Shown: in pieces, positions 17,435 through 25,671 of the stretch
How positions within the stretch are numbered: the first letter of the stretch is position 1
How the letters are laid out: every line of letters begins with the position of its first letter
DNA from: Microaerobacter geothermalis
GTDB lineage: Bacteria > Bacillota > Bacilli > DSM-22679
NCBI RefSeq assembly: GCF_021608135.1
Contig: NZ_JAKIHL010000006.1
Location: 1 to 64,000 of the forward strand
Length of the DNA stretch: 64,000 bases
Direction of reading: 5' to 3'
Notes under the pieces: generated by a model
Database searches by the model: none
Seen by the model: the letters and a program-made list of their open reading frames with translations, nothing else
Told to the model about the DNA's origin: nothing
Made by a program: the position numbers and the translations under genes

Positions 17435-18388
17435 TTAGTTTGTTCTTATGCACTCTTTAATTTTTAAAGCTGCTTCCAATGCTTTCATTGCCTCATGGGG
17501 TCCTGCTTTAGGGGGTTGATGGGTTTGGGCAGACTGAATAAAATGCTCTACTTCAGCAAACAGAGGCTCAACATAAGGAACCAGTATTTTTTCAACAATG
17601 CTTTCCTGATGATAAGATGAATTTTCCGTTAATAATGAATTGGTTTTTCGATACACATACAATTCCCTTGTTAAATAATTGGTTTTTATATACCTCTCTG
17701 ATTCGGTAATTTCCAATGTTCTTATTTTCTCTTGAGAAATCCGGCTGGCCACCAGGTTGGCGATCATCCCATTCTCAAAAGAAAGCAAAGCAGAAGCAAT
17801 GTCTAACTGTCTTTCATGGAAAAGCGATACACCAGCCGCAGACATTCTTTTTATCTTACTTTTTACCAAATGCAAAATAATATCAATGTCATGGATCATC
17901 AAATCAAGAATCACATCAACATCCATGTTTCTCTGGGGAGCTCCCAGGCGCCTTGCCTCGAGAGAGATCATTTTTTGGGGATGCAGCACCTCAGATAATA
18001 GTTGCACAGCCGGATTAAATCTTTCTATATGTCCAACCTGTAAAATGACTTGTTTTTTTTCCATTAAATGAATGAGTTGTTTGGCTTCTTCCAATGATGG
18101 TACAAACGGCTTTTCAACAAGGACGTGCTTTCCCCTGAGAATTGCCTGCTCTGTTAAAACATAATGGGTTAATGATGGTGCAGCCACAATCACGGCATCA
18201 ACTGCTTTTAACAGATCCTCATAAGATAAAAATGGTTGAACCTGATGCTTTGCAGCAATTTGTTCACATTTCATCTGATTGATATCATATACACCAACAA
18301 AATCAGCTGACTTTAACATTTGTAAAACCCGGCAGTGATTCGCCCCCATACTGCCAACCCCAACAACTCCTATTTTAAGTGGTTTCAT
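17435..18388 (-). CDS. Gfo/Idh/MocA family nucleotide-sugar oxidoreductase
   Basis: A 317-residue NAD(P)-dependent sugar dehydrogenase. The Rossmann motif GVVGVGSMGANHCRVL is at the N-terminus, EKPF (VLVEKPFVPS) near residue 95, and the HIERFNP and DLMIHDIDIILHLV motifs lie in the C-terminal domain. It probably oxidises C3 of a UDP- or dTDP-sugar to the 3-keto form that the adjacent aminotransferase aminates, as in the WbpB-WbpE-WbpD or WlbA-type pathways. The ATG at 18388 follows GGGTGG and overlaps the aminotransferase stop. The sugar specificity cannot be read from sequence. Confidence 0.85.
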   Translation of the reverse strand: MKPLKIGVVGVGSMGANHCRVLQMLKSADFVGVYDINQMKCEQIAAKHQVQPFLSYEDLLKAVDAVIVAAPSLTHYVLTEQAILRGKHVLVEKPFVPSLEEAKQLIHLMEKKQVILQVGHIERFNPAVQLLSEVLHPQKMISLEARRLGAPQRNMDVDVILDLMIHDIDIILHLVKSKIKRMSAAGVSLFHERQLDIASALLSFENGMIANLVASRISQEKIRTLEITESERYIKTNYLTRELYVYRKTNSLLTENSSYHQESIVEKILVPYVEPLFAEVEHFIQSAQTHQPPKAGPHEAMKALEAALKIKECIRTN

Positions 18389-19487
18389 TTTTACCACCCA
18401 AATATTGTTGAATGGAGGTAATTACGCGTTCCTGTTGAGATTCAGCTAACATTGGATAGATGGGCAGAGCCAGAATTCGTTTTGCCGTTTGTTCAGCTGC
18501 AGGAAAATCTCCTGTCCTATAACCAAGATGACAAAAAGCCTGCTGCAGATGAAGGGGGATAGGGTAATAAATCGCTGTTGCAATCCCTTGTTGATAAAGA
18601 AACTCCGCCAGTTCATCCCTAAATTCCGTTTCAATACAATATTGGTGAAAAATATGTTCCCTTCCTTCTGCAATAATCGGCGTATGAACCAAGTTTGCCA
18701 AATTTTTTGAATACCTGGCGGCAATTTCTCTTCGCTTTTGATTCCATTGGGGGAGTTTCTCCATCTTTACTTGCAATATGGCTGCCTGGATCTCATCCAA
18801 ACGGCTGTTTAAACCAATACAAGTATGAACATATTTTTTATAGCTTCCATGATTTCGTAGAGCAGATATCTTTTCATACAGAGCTTCATCGTTGGTAACC
18901 ACCATTCCCCCATCCCCATATGCTCCCAGGTTTTTCGACGGAAAAAAAGAAAAACAGGCGATTTCACCATAGGAACCGACGGGCTTTCCCTGATAAGCTG
19001 CACCCATAGCTTGGCAGGCATCTTCAATCACCTGTAATCGGTAGCTGTTGGCAATATCCATAATCGGCTTCATCTCTGCCGCCTGACCAAACAAATGAAC
19101 AACAATGATTGCCCTTGTGTTTTTCGATATTTTTTCTTCAATCAAGTCAGGATTTATATTATAGGTTTCCGGATCGATATCGACAAAAACAGGCGTGGCT
19201 CCTACCCGGGCAATCACCTCCGCCGTGGCAAAAAAGGAATACGGAGTCGTGATGATTTCATCTCCGGGACCAATACCTAGTGCTTCTAAAGAAAGCAAGA
19301 GAGCATCAGTTCCGTTTCCAACACCGATGGCATAGGAAGTTCCAATCAAGTTGGCTATCGCTTTTTCAAGTTCCTTCCCTTTCTCTCCCAGAATAAATGA
19401 ACCGCTTTCTAATACTCCTTTAATTGCCGCTTCAATTTGCTTCTTTAGTTCTTCATATTCTTTCTTTAAATCAATAAGAGGTATCAT
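18375..19487 (-). CDS. DegT/DnrJ/EryC1 PLP-dependent sugar aminotransferase
   Basis: A 370-residue enzyme. It carries the family N-terminus IPLIDLKKEYEELK, GNGTDALLLSLEALG, VHLFGQAAEMKPI, EDACQAMGA and the PLP lysine in FFPSKNLGAYGDGG, followed by LRNHGS. It would convert a 3-keto nucleotide sugar to the 3-amino sugar. It overlaps the oxidoreductase downstream (14 bp) and the acetyltransferase upstream (4 bp), giving a tight oxidise-aminate-acetylate operon. The product is therefore most likely an acetamido-deoxy sugar nucleotide, for example of the 2,3-diacetamido type; the exact sugar is inferred only from gene combination. Confidence 0.9.
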   Translation of the reverse strand: MIPLIDLKKEYEELKKQIEAAIKGVLESGSFILGEKGKELEKAIANLIGTSYAIGVGNGTDALLLSLEALGIGPGDEIITTPYSFFATAEVIARVGATPVFVDIDPETYNINPDLIEEKISKNTRAIIVVHLFGQAAEMKPIMDIANSYRLQVIEDACQAMGAAYQGKPVGSYGEIACFSFFPSKNLGAYGDGGMVVTNDEALYEKISALRNHGSYKKYVHTCIGLNSRLDEIQAAILQVKMEKLPQWNQKRREIAARYSKNLANLVHTPIIAEGREHIFHQYCIETEFRDELAEFLYQQGIATAIYYPIPLHLQQAFCHLGYRTGDFPAAEQTAKRILALPIYPMLAESQQERVITSIQQYLGGKNETT

Positions 19488-20212
19488 GGTTTACACTCCT
19501 GATCATCGTTGTTTCCCCTTTTCTTTATCTCTCTGGCAGGGACGCCCGCCACGGTTTGAAAGTTAGGAACATGTTTGGTCACCACTGAACCGGCTCCGAC
19601 TACCGCATGCTTTCCAATAGTAATTCCCGGCAGTAAGCTGGCATTATTCCCTATTTTTGCTCCTTCCCGGATATGAGGTCCTTTCAATGTGTAAGCTTCG
19701 GCTCCCATATATTTGTCATTGGACATGGAAACACAAGGCCCTAAGAAAACATGATCTTCTAAGATCGTATCCCCTGTTACGTAAGCCAGTGTCTGAATGG
19801 TACAATATGCTCCGATCGTAGTATTAAGTTCAATCATCGCTCCCCTGCCGATAACCGTCCTTTTTCCAATAAAAACATTTTCCCGGATACTCGCCTGATC
19901 TGCGATAAATACCTCTTCATCAATAACTGTTCCGGAATATATGGTAACATGGTTTCCAATTTGACTGTTGGATTGAATCATCAAATGTTTTGAAACGGAG
20001 GATTGGGATTTTCGCATTTGCTTGTTACCCTTTGGCTGAATACCAAGGACAGAGTGTGAACCAATGGAGACATGATCACCAACTTGTGTACCCCTTAATA
20101 TGACGGTATGATGGCCAATCGTCACATGTTCCCCCAATTTTACGCCTTCCTCAATGACGACATACTCCCCGATATGACTGCTTGAAGGAAGGTGAACCGA
20201 TCCGTGAATCAT
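19484..20212 (-). CDS. Hexapeptide-repeat sugar N-acetyltransferase (WbpD-like)
   Basis: A left-handed beta-helix acyltransferase of about 242 residues. Hexapeptide repeats run throughout (IGEYVVIEEGVKLGEHVTIG ...). The C-terminal signature is GPHIREGAKIGNNASLLPGITIG-KHAVVGAGSVVTKHVP followed by VAGVPAREIK. It should acetylate the amino sugar made by the neighbouring aminotransferase. The ATG at 20212 has AGGG six bases upstream. The frame stays open to 20332, but that extension reads through the foldback repeat R3 and is spurious. The N-terminal half contains more repeats than the ~190-residue WbpD enzymes. Confidence 0.85.
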   Translation of the reverse strand: MIHGSVHLPSSSHIGEYVVIEEGVKLGEHVTIGHHTVILRGTQVGDHVSIGSHSVLGIQPKGNKQMRKSQSSVSKHLMIQSNSQIGNHVTIYSGTVIDEEVFIADQASIRENVFIGKRTVIGRGAMIELNTTIGAYCTIQTLAYVTGDTILEDHVFLGPCVSMSNDKYMGAEAYTLKGPHIREGAKIGNNASLLPGITIGKHAVVGAGSVVTKHVPNFQTVAGVPAREIKKRGNNDDQECKP

Positions 20213-20254
20213 AAACATCCCTACTTTAGATTTTCTTTTACCTTCTATATAGAC

Positions 20255-20449
20255 GGAATTAAAGAATTCACTAAGGACTGTCTTCGAGTTCGTGCTAAGC
20301 GAAAAGGCTAAAGAACGGGAATTAGCCCTCAAACTGACTCCACCTTTGAAATACCCAGATGTTTTTGAGGTTCCGTTCTTGAGACTTGAAGCGGACCTGA
20401 ATCACTTCATAGACGAACTCGACTAGCGGACATGTGAATCTTTAATTCC
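20255..20449 (+). repeat. Foldback repeat, copy R3 (short form)
   Basis: 195 bp lacking the GATATGAAAA module of the long form. Its ends read GGAATTAAA and TTTAATTCC, so both arms carry the matching change relative to GGAACTAAA/TTTAGTTCC. Flanks are CTATATAGAC on the left and ACATCTATA on the right, extending the terminal inverted repeat. It separates the divergent acetyltransferase operon and the second surface-protein operon. Confidence 0.85.
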
Positions 20450-20501
20450 ACATCTATATCTTCAAACTATGTAAGTCAAAGAAAATCGTGAAACTATTTT
20501 T

Positions 20502-20530
20502 CACTGATCAGGAGTAACTTTCATACAATG
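20502..20530 (+). promoter_or_regulatory. Possible mother-cell (SigE/SigK) promoter
   Basis: CAC at 20502-20504, a 17-bp spacer and CATACAATG at 20522-20530. The -10 fits the SigE pattern CATACANT, and the AC plus CATA arrangement fits SigK except for the last base. It lies 38 bp before the start of the second surface-protein gene, which fits spore-coat timing, but is a motif match only. Confidence 0.4.
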
Positions 20531-20568
20531 CAATAATGACTCTGTACCAAATGATGGGAGGTAATCGG

Positions 20569-21366
20569 ATGAATAAGCACCTGCCAAAACTTTTTCATGT
20601 CGCTCAAGATATCCAGCAGGTTGTAAAAACGATCTATATCAATCAAAATCGTCCCTCCCATGCCCGGGTAAGGACCATAGAGAATGATCATTTTTTGAGC
20701 AGACACAGCACCATGAAACAATCGAAAATAAAGAAGGTTTCTGTAAAAGGATCCGCAATAAAAAAGATGAAGGTGAAAGAATCCAAGATTAATCATTTAA
20801 CCGTCGAAGATTTTTTCGCCGATAAAATTTCCGCAGACAAGATAAAAGGAGAAAAACTATATGTAGAAAAATTGGAAATCAGTAAAAATGATCCCCTCAA
20901 TATTCGACCTTTGGAATCTTATAAGGATAGTCTTTTAATATATGGAAGAACAAAAGACGGCGAGCTGAAGCCTGTTAAAGTAGATGAAGAAGGAAAATTA
21001 TATGTCACAGGTGAATTTTCCATTACCATTTCCCCAGTTGAATATCTTGAAGAGGCGTATCCTGATTTAACGGCTGATTGCGTGATAAAATCTATCCCTT
21101 TCTTGGATATGTCCCTTACTCAGGTAGGAAGTTTTGCCGTGATAAACCACGGGCCTTCCACTGTGGTTGCCCAAGTAGAGATTTCTCCCGATAAAATCAG
21201 CTATCAAACCGATACTCCATCTGAAGAAATCGAAGCAGGGAGAATGAAAGTTCTGGTGGCACCAACATTTTTGAAATATGCCAGGATATCCTATAAAACG
21301 ACTTTGCCCGGAACATTAAGTAAAATCACCATTTACTTTCAGGGACAGGGAGCGAAGGTGGTGTAA
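20569..21366 (+). CDS. Surface-type protein sharing the DUF6385-like C-terminus
   Basis: A 265-residue protein starting at the ATG 20569 behind GGGAGG. Residues ~45-110 are a Lys-rich run of short I-x-x-V repeats (SKIKKVSVKGSAIKKMKV, FFADKISADKIKGEKLYV), suggestive of a beta-helix. The rest matches the protein at 16264-17310: SLLIYGRTKDGELK...DEEGKLYV aligns with ALIYGSNDGG...DTNGKL, and FAVINHGPS, AQVEIS, VLVAPTFLKYARISYKT align with its C-terminus. The two proteins flank the sugar-nucleotide operon and share a domain but not a stalk. It has no signal peptide. A spore-surface structural protein or glycosylation acceptor is the best guess. Confidence 0.65.
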   Translation: MNKHLPKLFHVAQDIQQVVKTIYINQNRPSHARVRTIENDHFLSRHSTMKQSKIKKVSVKGSAIKKMKVKESKINHLTVEDFFADKISADKIKGEKLYVEKLEISKNDPLNIRPLESYKDSLLIYGRTKDGELKPVKVDEEGKLYVTGEFSITISPVEYLEEAYPDLTADCVIKSIPFLDMSLTQVGSFAVINHGPSTVVAQVEISPDKISYQTDTPSEEIEAGRMKVLVAPTFLKYARISYKTTLPGTLSKITIYFQGQGAKVV

Positions 21367-21368
21367 AA

Positions 21369-22538
21369 ATGAATGTCAGCATTATCATTCCCACCCATCA
21401 TTCCCCCGGTTATCTTGAACTTACCCTCGCTTCATTTGTTATCCAAAAATTCCCTAGCGGAAAAATTGAGATTTTGGTCATTGATGACAGCCCCTGCCAA
21501 GATGTTTTCTCCATTTTAATCAAACAATCTCCTCCCCTTAACATCCGTTACTTTTGGACAGGGGGGAACAAAGGAACCTGTATCGCAAGAAATTTGGGGA
21601 TTAAAGAAGCAAGGGGAGAACTGATCATTTTTTGCGATGATGACATGATCGTTCCTCCCCACTTTATTGAGGGTCATGTATCCCTACATCAAAGATTTAG
21701 TGAAAGTTATCCTTATATTGTGACAGGTTCCTGTTTTAGGAGACTGATCTTCTCTCATCTGTTTCCCGGTTTGACTCCTTTTCAGCAAAAGTGTCTGAAA
21801 GAACTGGAAACTGCTAAAGAGCTGACGACCTTTGAAATCATCCCGTCTACTCTGACACCACTTTTATCACAACATGATATTTTGGAAAACACCCCTCTCT
21901 TTAACCAGCTCATCTACGATCAAAAGAAAGTGAATAAAATCTGGCAAGAGGCTTTTCTCAAACATGGCTATCGCCTTGACTATCGATTTGGTGCTCCATG
22001 GATACTTTTCCTTCCTGGAAATCTGTCGGTACAAAGGAAGCACCTATTAGAAAACGGTTTATTTGATGAAAACTTGACTGGTTACGGTGCCAGAGACATG
22101 GAATTGGGATATCGGTTGTACAAGAATGGTGCGGTTTTTGAATTTTCTCCACATTTGGTTTCTCTGCATCAGGAGCACCCCAGAGATCTGAAAAAAATGA
22201 AATCAGAAGATAAAGCCAACATGAAATCGATTGCTGAAAAATATCAGGCCATAGAATTTTACTTATTTCCCTATCGTTTTCGCTGGGGATTAAGCTTTTT
22301 TGGAACGGTCATTTACCAATTCTATGCCTATCTTAAGACAAACCCTAATTCTTTGTTCGCTGCCCATTTTCTCGAAATGGCAAAATTACACTTTACAAAA
22401 TATATCTCTCATCTTGAATCACATGCCCCTTCTATTTGGACAGAACGGAATGGACTCAAGGATGAATTGTCCCTTCTCTCAAAAAATGACGCTTTTACAG
22501 CCTTGTATCTAGCCTATCTTCAACTGAAAGGGGGATAA
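21369..22538 (+). CDS. GT2 family glycosyltransferase with galactosyltransferase-type C-terminus
   Basis: A 389-residue GT-A enzyme. VSIIIPTHHSPGYLELTLAS and ILVIDDSP form the nucleotide-binding start, GTCIARNLGIKEA follows, and IIFCDDDMIVPP carries the DxD metal site. A later FDENLTGYGARDMELGYRL resembles the Glyco_transf_7C region that binds acceptor and metal. It begins three bases after the surface-protein stop with GGTGGTG upstream, so the two are cotranscribed. It may modify that protein directly or act on a shared glycan. Confidence 0.85.
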   Translation: MNVSIIIPTHHSPGYLELTLASFVIQKFPSGKIEILVIDDSPCQDVFSILIKQSPPLNIRYFWTGGNKGTCIARNLGIKEARGELIIFCDDDMIVPPHFIEGHVSLHQRFSESYPYIVTGSCFRRLIFSHLFPGLTPFQQKCLKELETAKELTTFEIIPSTLTPLLSQHDILENTPLFNQLIYDQKKVNKIWQEAFLKHGYRLDYRFGAPWILFLPGNLSVQRKHLLENGLFDENLTGYGARDMELGYRLYKNGAVFEFSPHLVSLHQEHPRDLKKMKSEDKANMKSIAEKYQAIEFYLFPYRFRWGLSFFGTVIYQFYAYLKTNPNSLFAAHFLEMAKLHFTKYISHLESHAPSIWTERNGLKDELSLLSKNDAFTALYLAYLQLKGG

Positions 22539-22623
22539 TTAGGCCAATCACTAATCACTCCCCTAATTTTGCATACATATGAATGTTACAGGATCATTTA
22601 TAACAAAAAATAGGGTGGATTAG

Positions 22624-23613
22624 ATGAAAATCTATTATGTTGGTTTTTCTTCGTCATTATCCATGTACCAGCATTTTAATTTTTCCGTTATCAATACCTT
22701 TCAGCGTCTGAAAATACCCATTGAATGCCTTCCTCCTTGCGATTGGAGCAACAACATGAATCAATCCTTGGAAGCCGTTGAAAGAGCAGCTTCCGAAGCT
22801 GATGATATCTGGTTTATTTCCTATGCTCAAAATCCTGTGATCGATGTAATCAAGGACAAACCTGGTAAAAAAGTAACCCACCTTCACTCTTCCTCCCTTT
22901 TTCCTTATGAACCTTCTTCGAAATATCAGCCAAAATGCAAAATATTGGAAATTGAAAGACTAAAGTTTTATGACCTTATATTTGTCACCAGCGAGTGGGT
23001 AAAAGAAAATTTGTTAACGACTTACCCCAGTTTGGCAGATAAAGTGAAAGTAACCGGAATACCCCTGTCAAAATCCTTTCTAAGCCCATATATAAAAATA
23101 AAAAAACAACCCAATCTTGTCGTATTTATCGATAAGTTCGACGATGAACATAATCAAATGATTGAAATAGAATTGGGACGAAGATTGGTTGAAAAGGGAT
23201 ATGAGGTGGTTCACTTAAGTGAATATTCCATAGAGCAATTGTCCACTTTTTCAAAATACAATAAAGGATTAATCAATATCGCACAGCATTTGGGAATGAC
23301 ATTCATGGAGTGCCCTTCTCCAAAAATATTTTATGAAAACCTGGCAAAAGCCGCTTTTCTATGTTCTGCAACTTTAACGTATACCATCAATCTCAATCAT
23401 TTATCCAGCCTTTATTTAGGTGTACTACCAATCTGGCCCAACCGGGGAAGCTTTAAAGAGATCCTCACCGAAGAAGACCTGTATCCACCCTACAATCTGG
23501 AAAAAATGATGGATAAAATATTGCATCCGGTCCGCCGGGAAGCTGATCTCTCATACCATTCTGCCAAACGCGTAATATCCCGCTATTTGGAACAGATACA
23601 ATCATTATCTTAG
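22624..23613 (+). CDS. Glycosyltransferase of a four-member tandem family, copy 1
   Basis: A 329-residue predicted GT-B-type glycosyltransferase. Shared family landmarks are YYVGF at the N-terminus, RLKIPIECLPPCDW, the DDIWFISYAQNPVI motif (WFIAW..NPI in the others), VTSEWVKENL, and a C-terminal LSSLYLGVLPIWPNRGSFKEILTEEDLYPPYNLE. The last region has the GT4-like nucleotide-sugar binding pattern, but here the LPMSMFEAIYLG glutamate of the sister copies is replaced (INLNHLSSLYLG). It is therefore the most divergent copy and may be inactive or have another donor. The ATG follows GGGTGG. Confidence 0.75.
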   Translation: MKIYYVGFSSSLSMYQHFNFSVINTFQRLKIPIECLPPCDWSNNMNQSLEAVERAASEADDIWFISYAQNPVIDVIKDKPGKKVTHLHSSSLFPYEPSSKYQPKCKILEIERLKFYDLIFVTSEWVKENLLTTYPSLADKVKVTGIPLSKSFLSPYIKIKKQPNLVVFIDKFDDEHNQMIEIELGRRLVEKGYEVVHLSEYSIEQLSTFSKYNKGLINIAQHLGMTFMECPSPKIFYENLAKAAFLCSATLTYTINLNHLSSLYLGVLPIWPNRGSFKEILTEEDLYPPYNLEKMMDKILHPVRREADLSYHSAKRVISRYLEQIQSLS

Positions 23614-23639
23614 GATGAATGGAAATCGGGTGAAGGATG

Positions 23640-24665
23640 ATGTTGTATTTTTGTGGATACGAAGATACAGAAAACAGTTGGCAAAAAAATTTTAATACTG
23701 CCTTTTTAAGCGAGCTGGATCGTTTAAAAATCCCCTATAAACGGCTGCCAAACCGTGACTGGACAACCAAAGTGACAAAAGATTGGGAAGAAGCCATTCT
23801 TTCCATCGAATCAAAGGACACGGATATCTGGTTTATCGCCTGGGCTAAGAATCCGATCATGCATAAGCTAAAAGAGAAGTCAGGAAAAAAATATACCCGC
23901 ATTGCCGGATTAGGAGCAAACCCCTATGAACAAGCGGTACTTACAGCGAACCAGGGCAATTTCCCAAAGGTAAAGGAACATGAAAAAAAAATGTTTTCCT
24001 TATTTGACGGGATATTTATGAACTCCTACTGGAGCATGAAACTTGCCAAAGAGGCTTATCCCCATTTAGTCGATAAATTTATTTATTCAGGGCAGCCTAC
24101 GGATTTTAGCGACTTGGAAGAGGAGAAGAAAAAACGAAGATATATTCCAAAGTTAATTATTCTTAATTCACGCTTCATTATTGAAAGATTGCCTCTTATA
24201 GAAATAGAATTGGCCAAACGTTTGATCCGCGAAGGGTTCAGAATCTGGCATCTTCAAAGTGATGATAAAATCATGAATGAACGATTGGGCATTGCTCATT
24301 TGGTTAAACTTGCCGAAGAGAGTGGAATTGAGTTTATCCACACATCAACAAAGAAGGAATATTTTCAATTGCTATCCAAGGGTCAATTTCTTCTTTCCAC
24401 TTCCATCTCTGAAATGATGCCGGTATCTGCCTGTGAAGCCATTTATATGGGGCTGATTCCGATTGTTCCTGACTTTGGTCCCTTCAAGGAAATTGTTCAT
24501 CCAAATAATCGGTACCCCCAATACGATCTGGAGGCTGCTGTTCAGTTGTTAAAAAAGGAACCTCATGAAAACCACGATATATCTGATCATATGAAAGAAA
24601 ACTCAGTTTGGCGTATGTTAACCTATATGAATGGAGTAGCTCCCACTTCTGCAGAAGAAAAGTGA
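23640..24665 (+). CDS. Glycosyltransferase of the tandem family, copy 2
   Basis: About 341 residues. Landmarks are LYFCGYE, RLKIPYKRLPNRDW, DIWFIAWAKNPIM, KYTRIAGLGANPYEQAV, FSGQPTDFSDL and MMPVSACEAIYMGLIPIVPDFGPFKEIVHPNNRYPQYDLE. The Glu of CEAIYMG sits where GT4-type enzymes bind the donor sugar nucleotide. GGGTGAAGG overlaps the first ATG (23637), so the second ATG or the following TTG (23643) is the likelier start; the latter aligns best with copy 4. It lies 23 bp after copy 1. No signal peptide; cytosolic. Confidence 0.78.
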   Translation: MLYFCGYEDTENSWQKNFNTAFLSELDRLKIPYKRLPNRDWTTKVTKDWEEAILSIESKDTDIWFIAWAKNPIMHKLKEKSGKKYTRIAGLGANPYEQAVLTANQGNFPKVKEHEKKMFSLFDGIFMNSYWSMKLAKEAYPHLVDKFIYSGQPTDFSDLEEEKKKRRYIPKLIILNSRFIIERLPLIEIELAKRLIREGFRIWHLQSDDKIMNERLGIAHLVKLAEESGIEFIHTSTKKEYFQLLSKGQFLLSTSISEMMPVSACEAIYMGLIPIVPDFGPFKEIVHPNNRYPQYDLEAAVQLLKKEPHENHDISDHMKENSVWRMLTYMNGVAPTSAEEK

Positions 24666-24676
24666 ATCTGGATGTG

Positions 24677-25669
24677 ATGAAAATGATTTACTATCTTGGC
24701 TATACCTATGCCATGGACTGGCGAACCAATTTTAATGATTCCATTTTATCCGAGCTGAGACGCAGAAAGATTCCCCATCAGGTACTGCCGAACAGTGATT
24801 GGTCAAAGAAGCTGTCTCCCGATGAAGAAGATTTTATCTTGAGCATCAGTTCCAGAGACGAAGACATCTGGTTTATTGCATGGGTATATCACCCCATTAT
24901 GAAAAAGCTGCAATTTAAAAAGGGAAAGAAGGTTTCAAGAATCGCCGGTTTAGCCTGCAACCCTTTTGAAAAAGCTTTTATCTATGGATTTGATATAAAA
25001 GATGCCCTTAAGGGGGAAGAATATTTTTTTTCTTTATATGATGTCATTCTCTTCAATTCCCATTATGGTCTTGAAATGGCAGCAAAACAATATCCCCGCT
25101 TATCTCACAAATTCTTCTATGTAGGAAGACCTACTGATTTTGAACGGTTATCACCCTACAAGGCAGAAACAAAAAAGGAAAAAACCATCGCCATTAACCA
25201 CCGTTTTTCCATTGAAAAAATGGCGATCATTGAATTGGAATTAAGCAAGCAGCTAATCGACAAGGGTTACACAGTCTATCATTTTATGGGACCTGAGCAA
25301 AAAAGTGACTCTGCCATTTTTCAGACATTAATCGACATGGCGGAAAAAAACGGGGTTCAATTTTTGGTGACAACGAAAAAAGAAGATTACTACCGGCTGC
25401 TCTCCCAATGTTCAATGGTTGTCAGCACATCCATGTCTGACATGCTGCCCATGTCCATGTTTGAGGCGATTTATCTTGGTTTGATTCCCATCGCTCCCAA
25501 TCATTTGTCCTTTACTGAGTTTATTCACAAAGATAATTTATATGAACCTTTCGACTTAAAACAAATCATTGGGATTATAGAAAAATCTCCCCTGAGGGAC
25601 CATCCAGTATTTACACATGATAAAAGGGTCGTCATGGATAAGATCCTTTCCGTCCTAATGGAGGGATAA
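24677..25669 (+). CDS. Glycosyltransferase of the tandem family, copy 3
   Basis: About 330 residues. IYYLGYTYAMDWRTNFNDSILSELRRRKIP begins the domain. DIWFIAWVYHPIM, KVSRIAGLACNPFEKAF, YVGRPTDFERL, INHRFSIEKMAIIELELSKQLIDKGY and SDMLPMSMFEAIYLGLIPIAP follow. The frame is open back to 24608, inside copy 2, but homologous residues begin only at MIYYLGY, so ATG 24677 (or 24683) is the start. It is closest to copies 2 and 4, which points to successive duplications. It likely adds one sugar of a repeating or sequential glycan. Confidence 0.8.
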   Translation: MKMIYYLGYTYAMDWRTNFNDSILSELRRRKIPHQVLPNSDWSKKLSPDEEDFILSISSRDEDIWFIAWVYHPIMKKLQFKKGKKVSRIAGLACNPFEKAFIYGFDIKDALKGEEYFFSLYDVILFNSHYGLEMAAKQYPRLSHKFFYVGRPTDFERLSPYKAETKKEKTIAINHRFSIEKMAIIELELSKQLIDKGYTVYHFMGPEQKSDSAIFQTLIDMAEKNGVQFLVTTKKEDYYRLLSQCSMVVSTSMSDMLPMSMFEAIYLGLIPIAPNHLSFTEFIHKDNLYEPFDLKQIIGIIEKSPLRDHPVFTHDKRVVMDKILSVLMEG

Positions 25670-25671
25670 CT

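Noticed and set aside
20213-20332. N-terminal extension of the acetyltransferase
   Set aside because: The added residues come from repeat R3; a good ribosome site marks ATG 20212.
22571-22580. CATACATATG as a SigE/SigK promoter for the tandem transferases
   Set aside because: The -10 fits neither consensus fully and there is no suitable -35; the genes also follow the previous operon closely.
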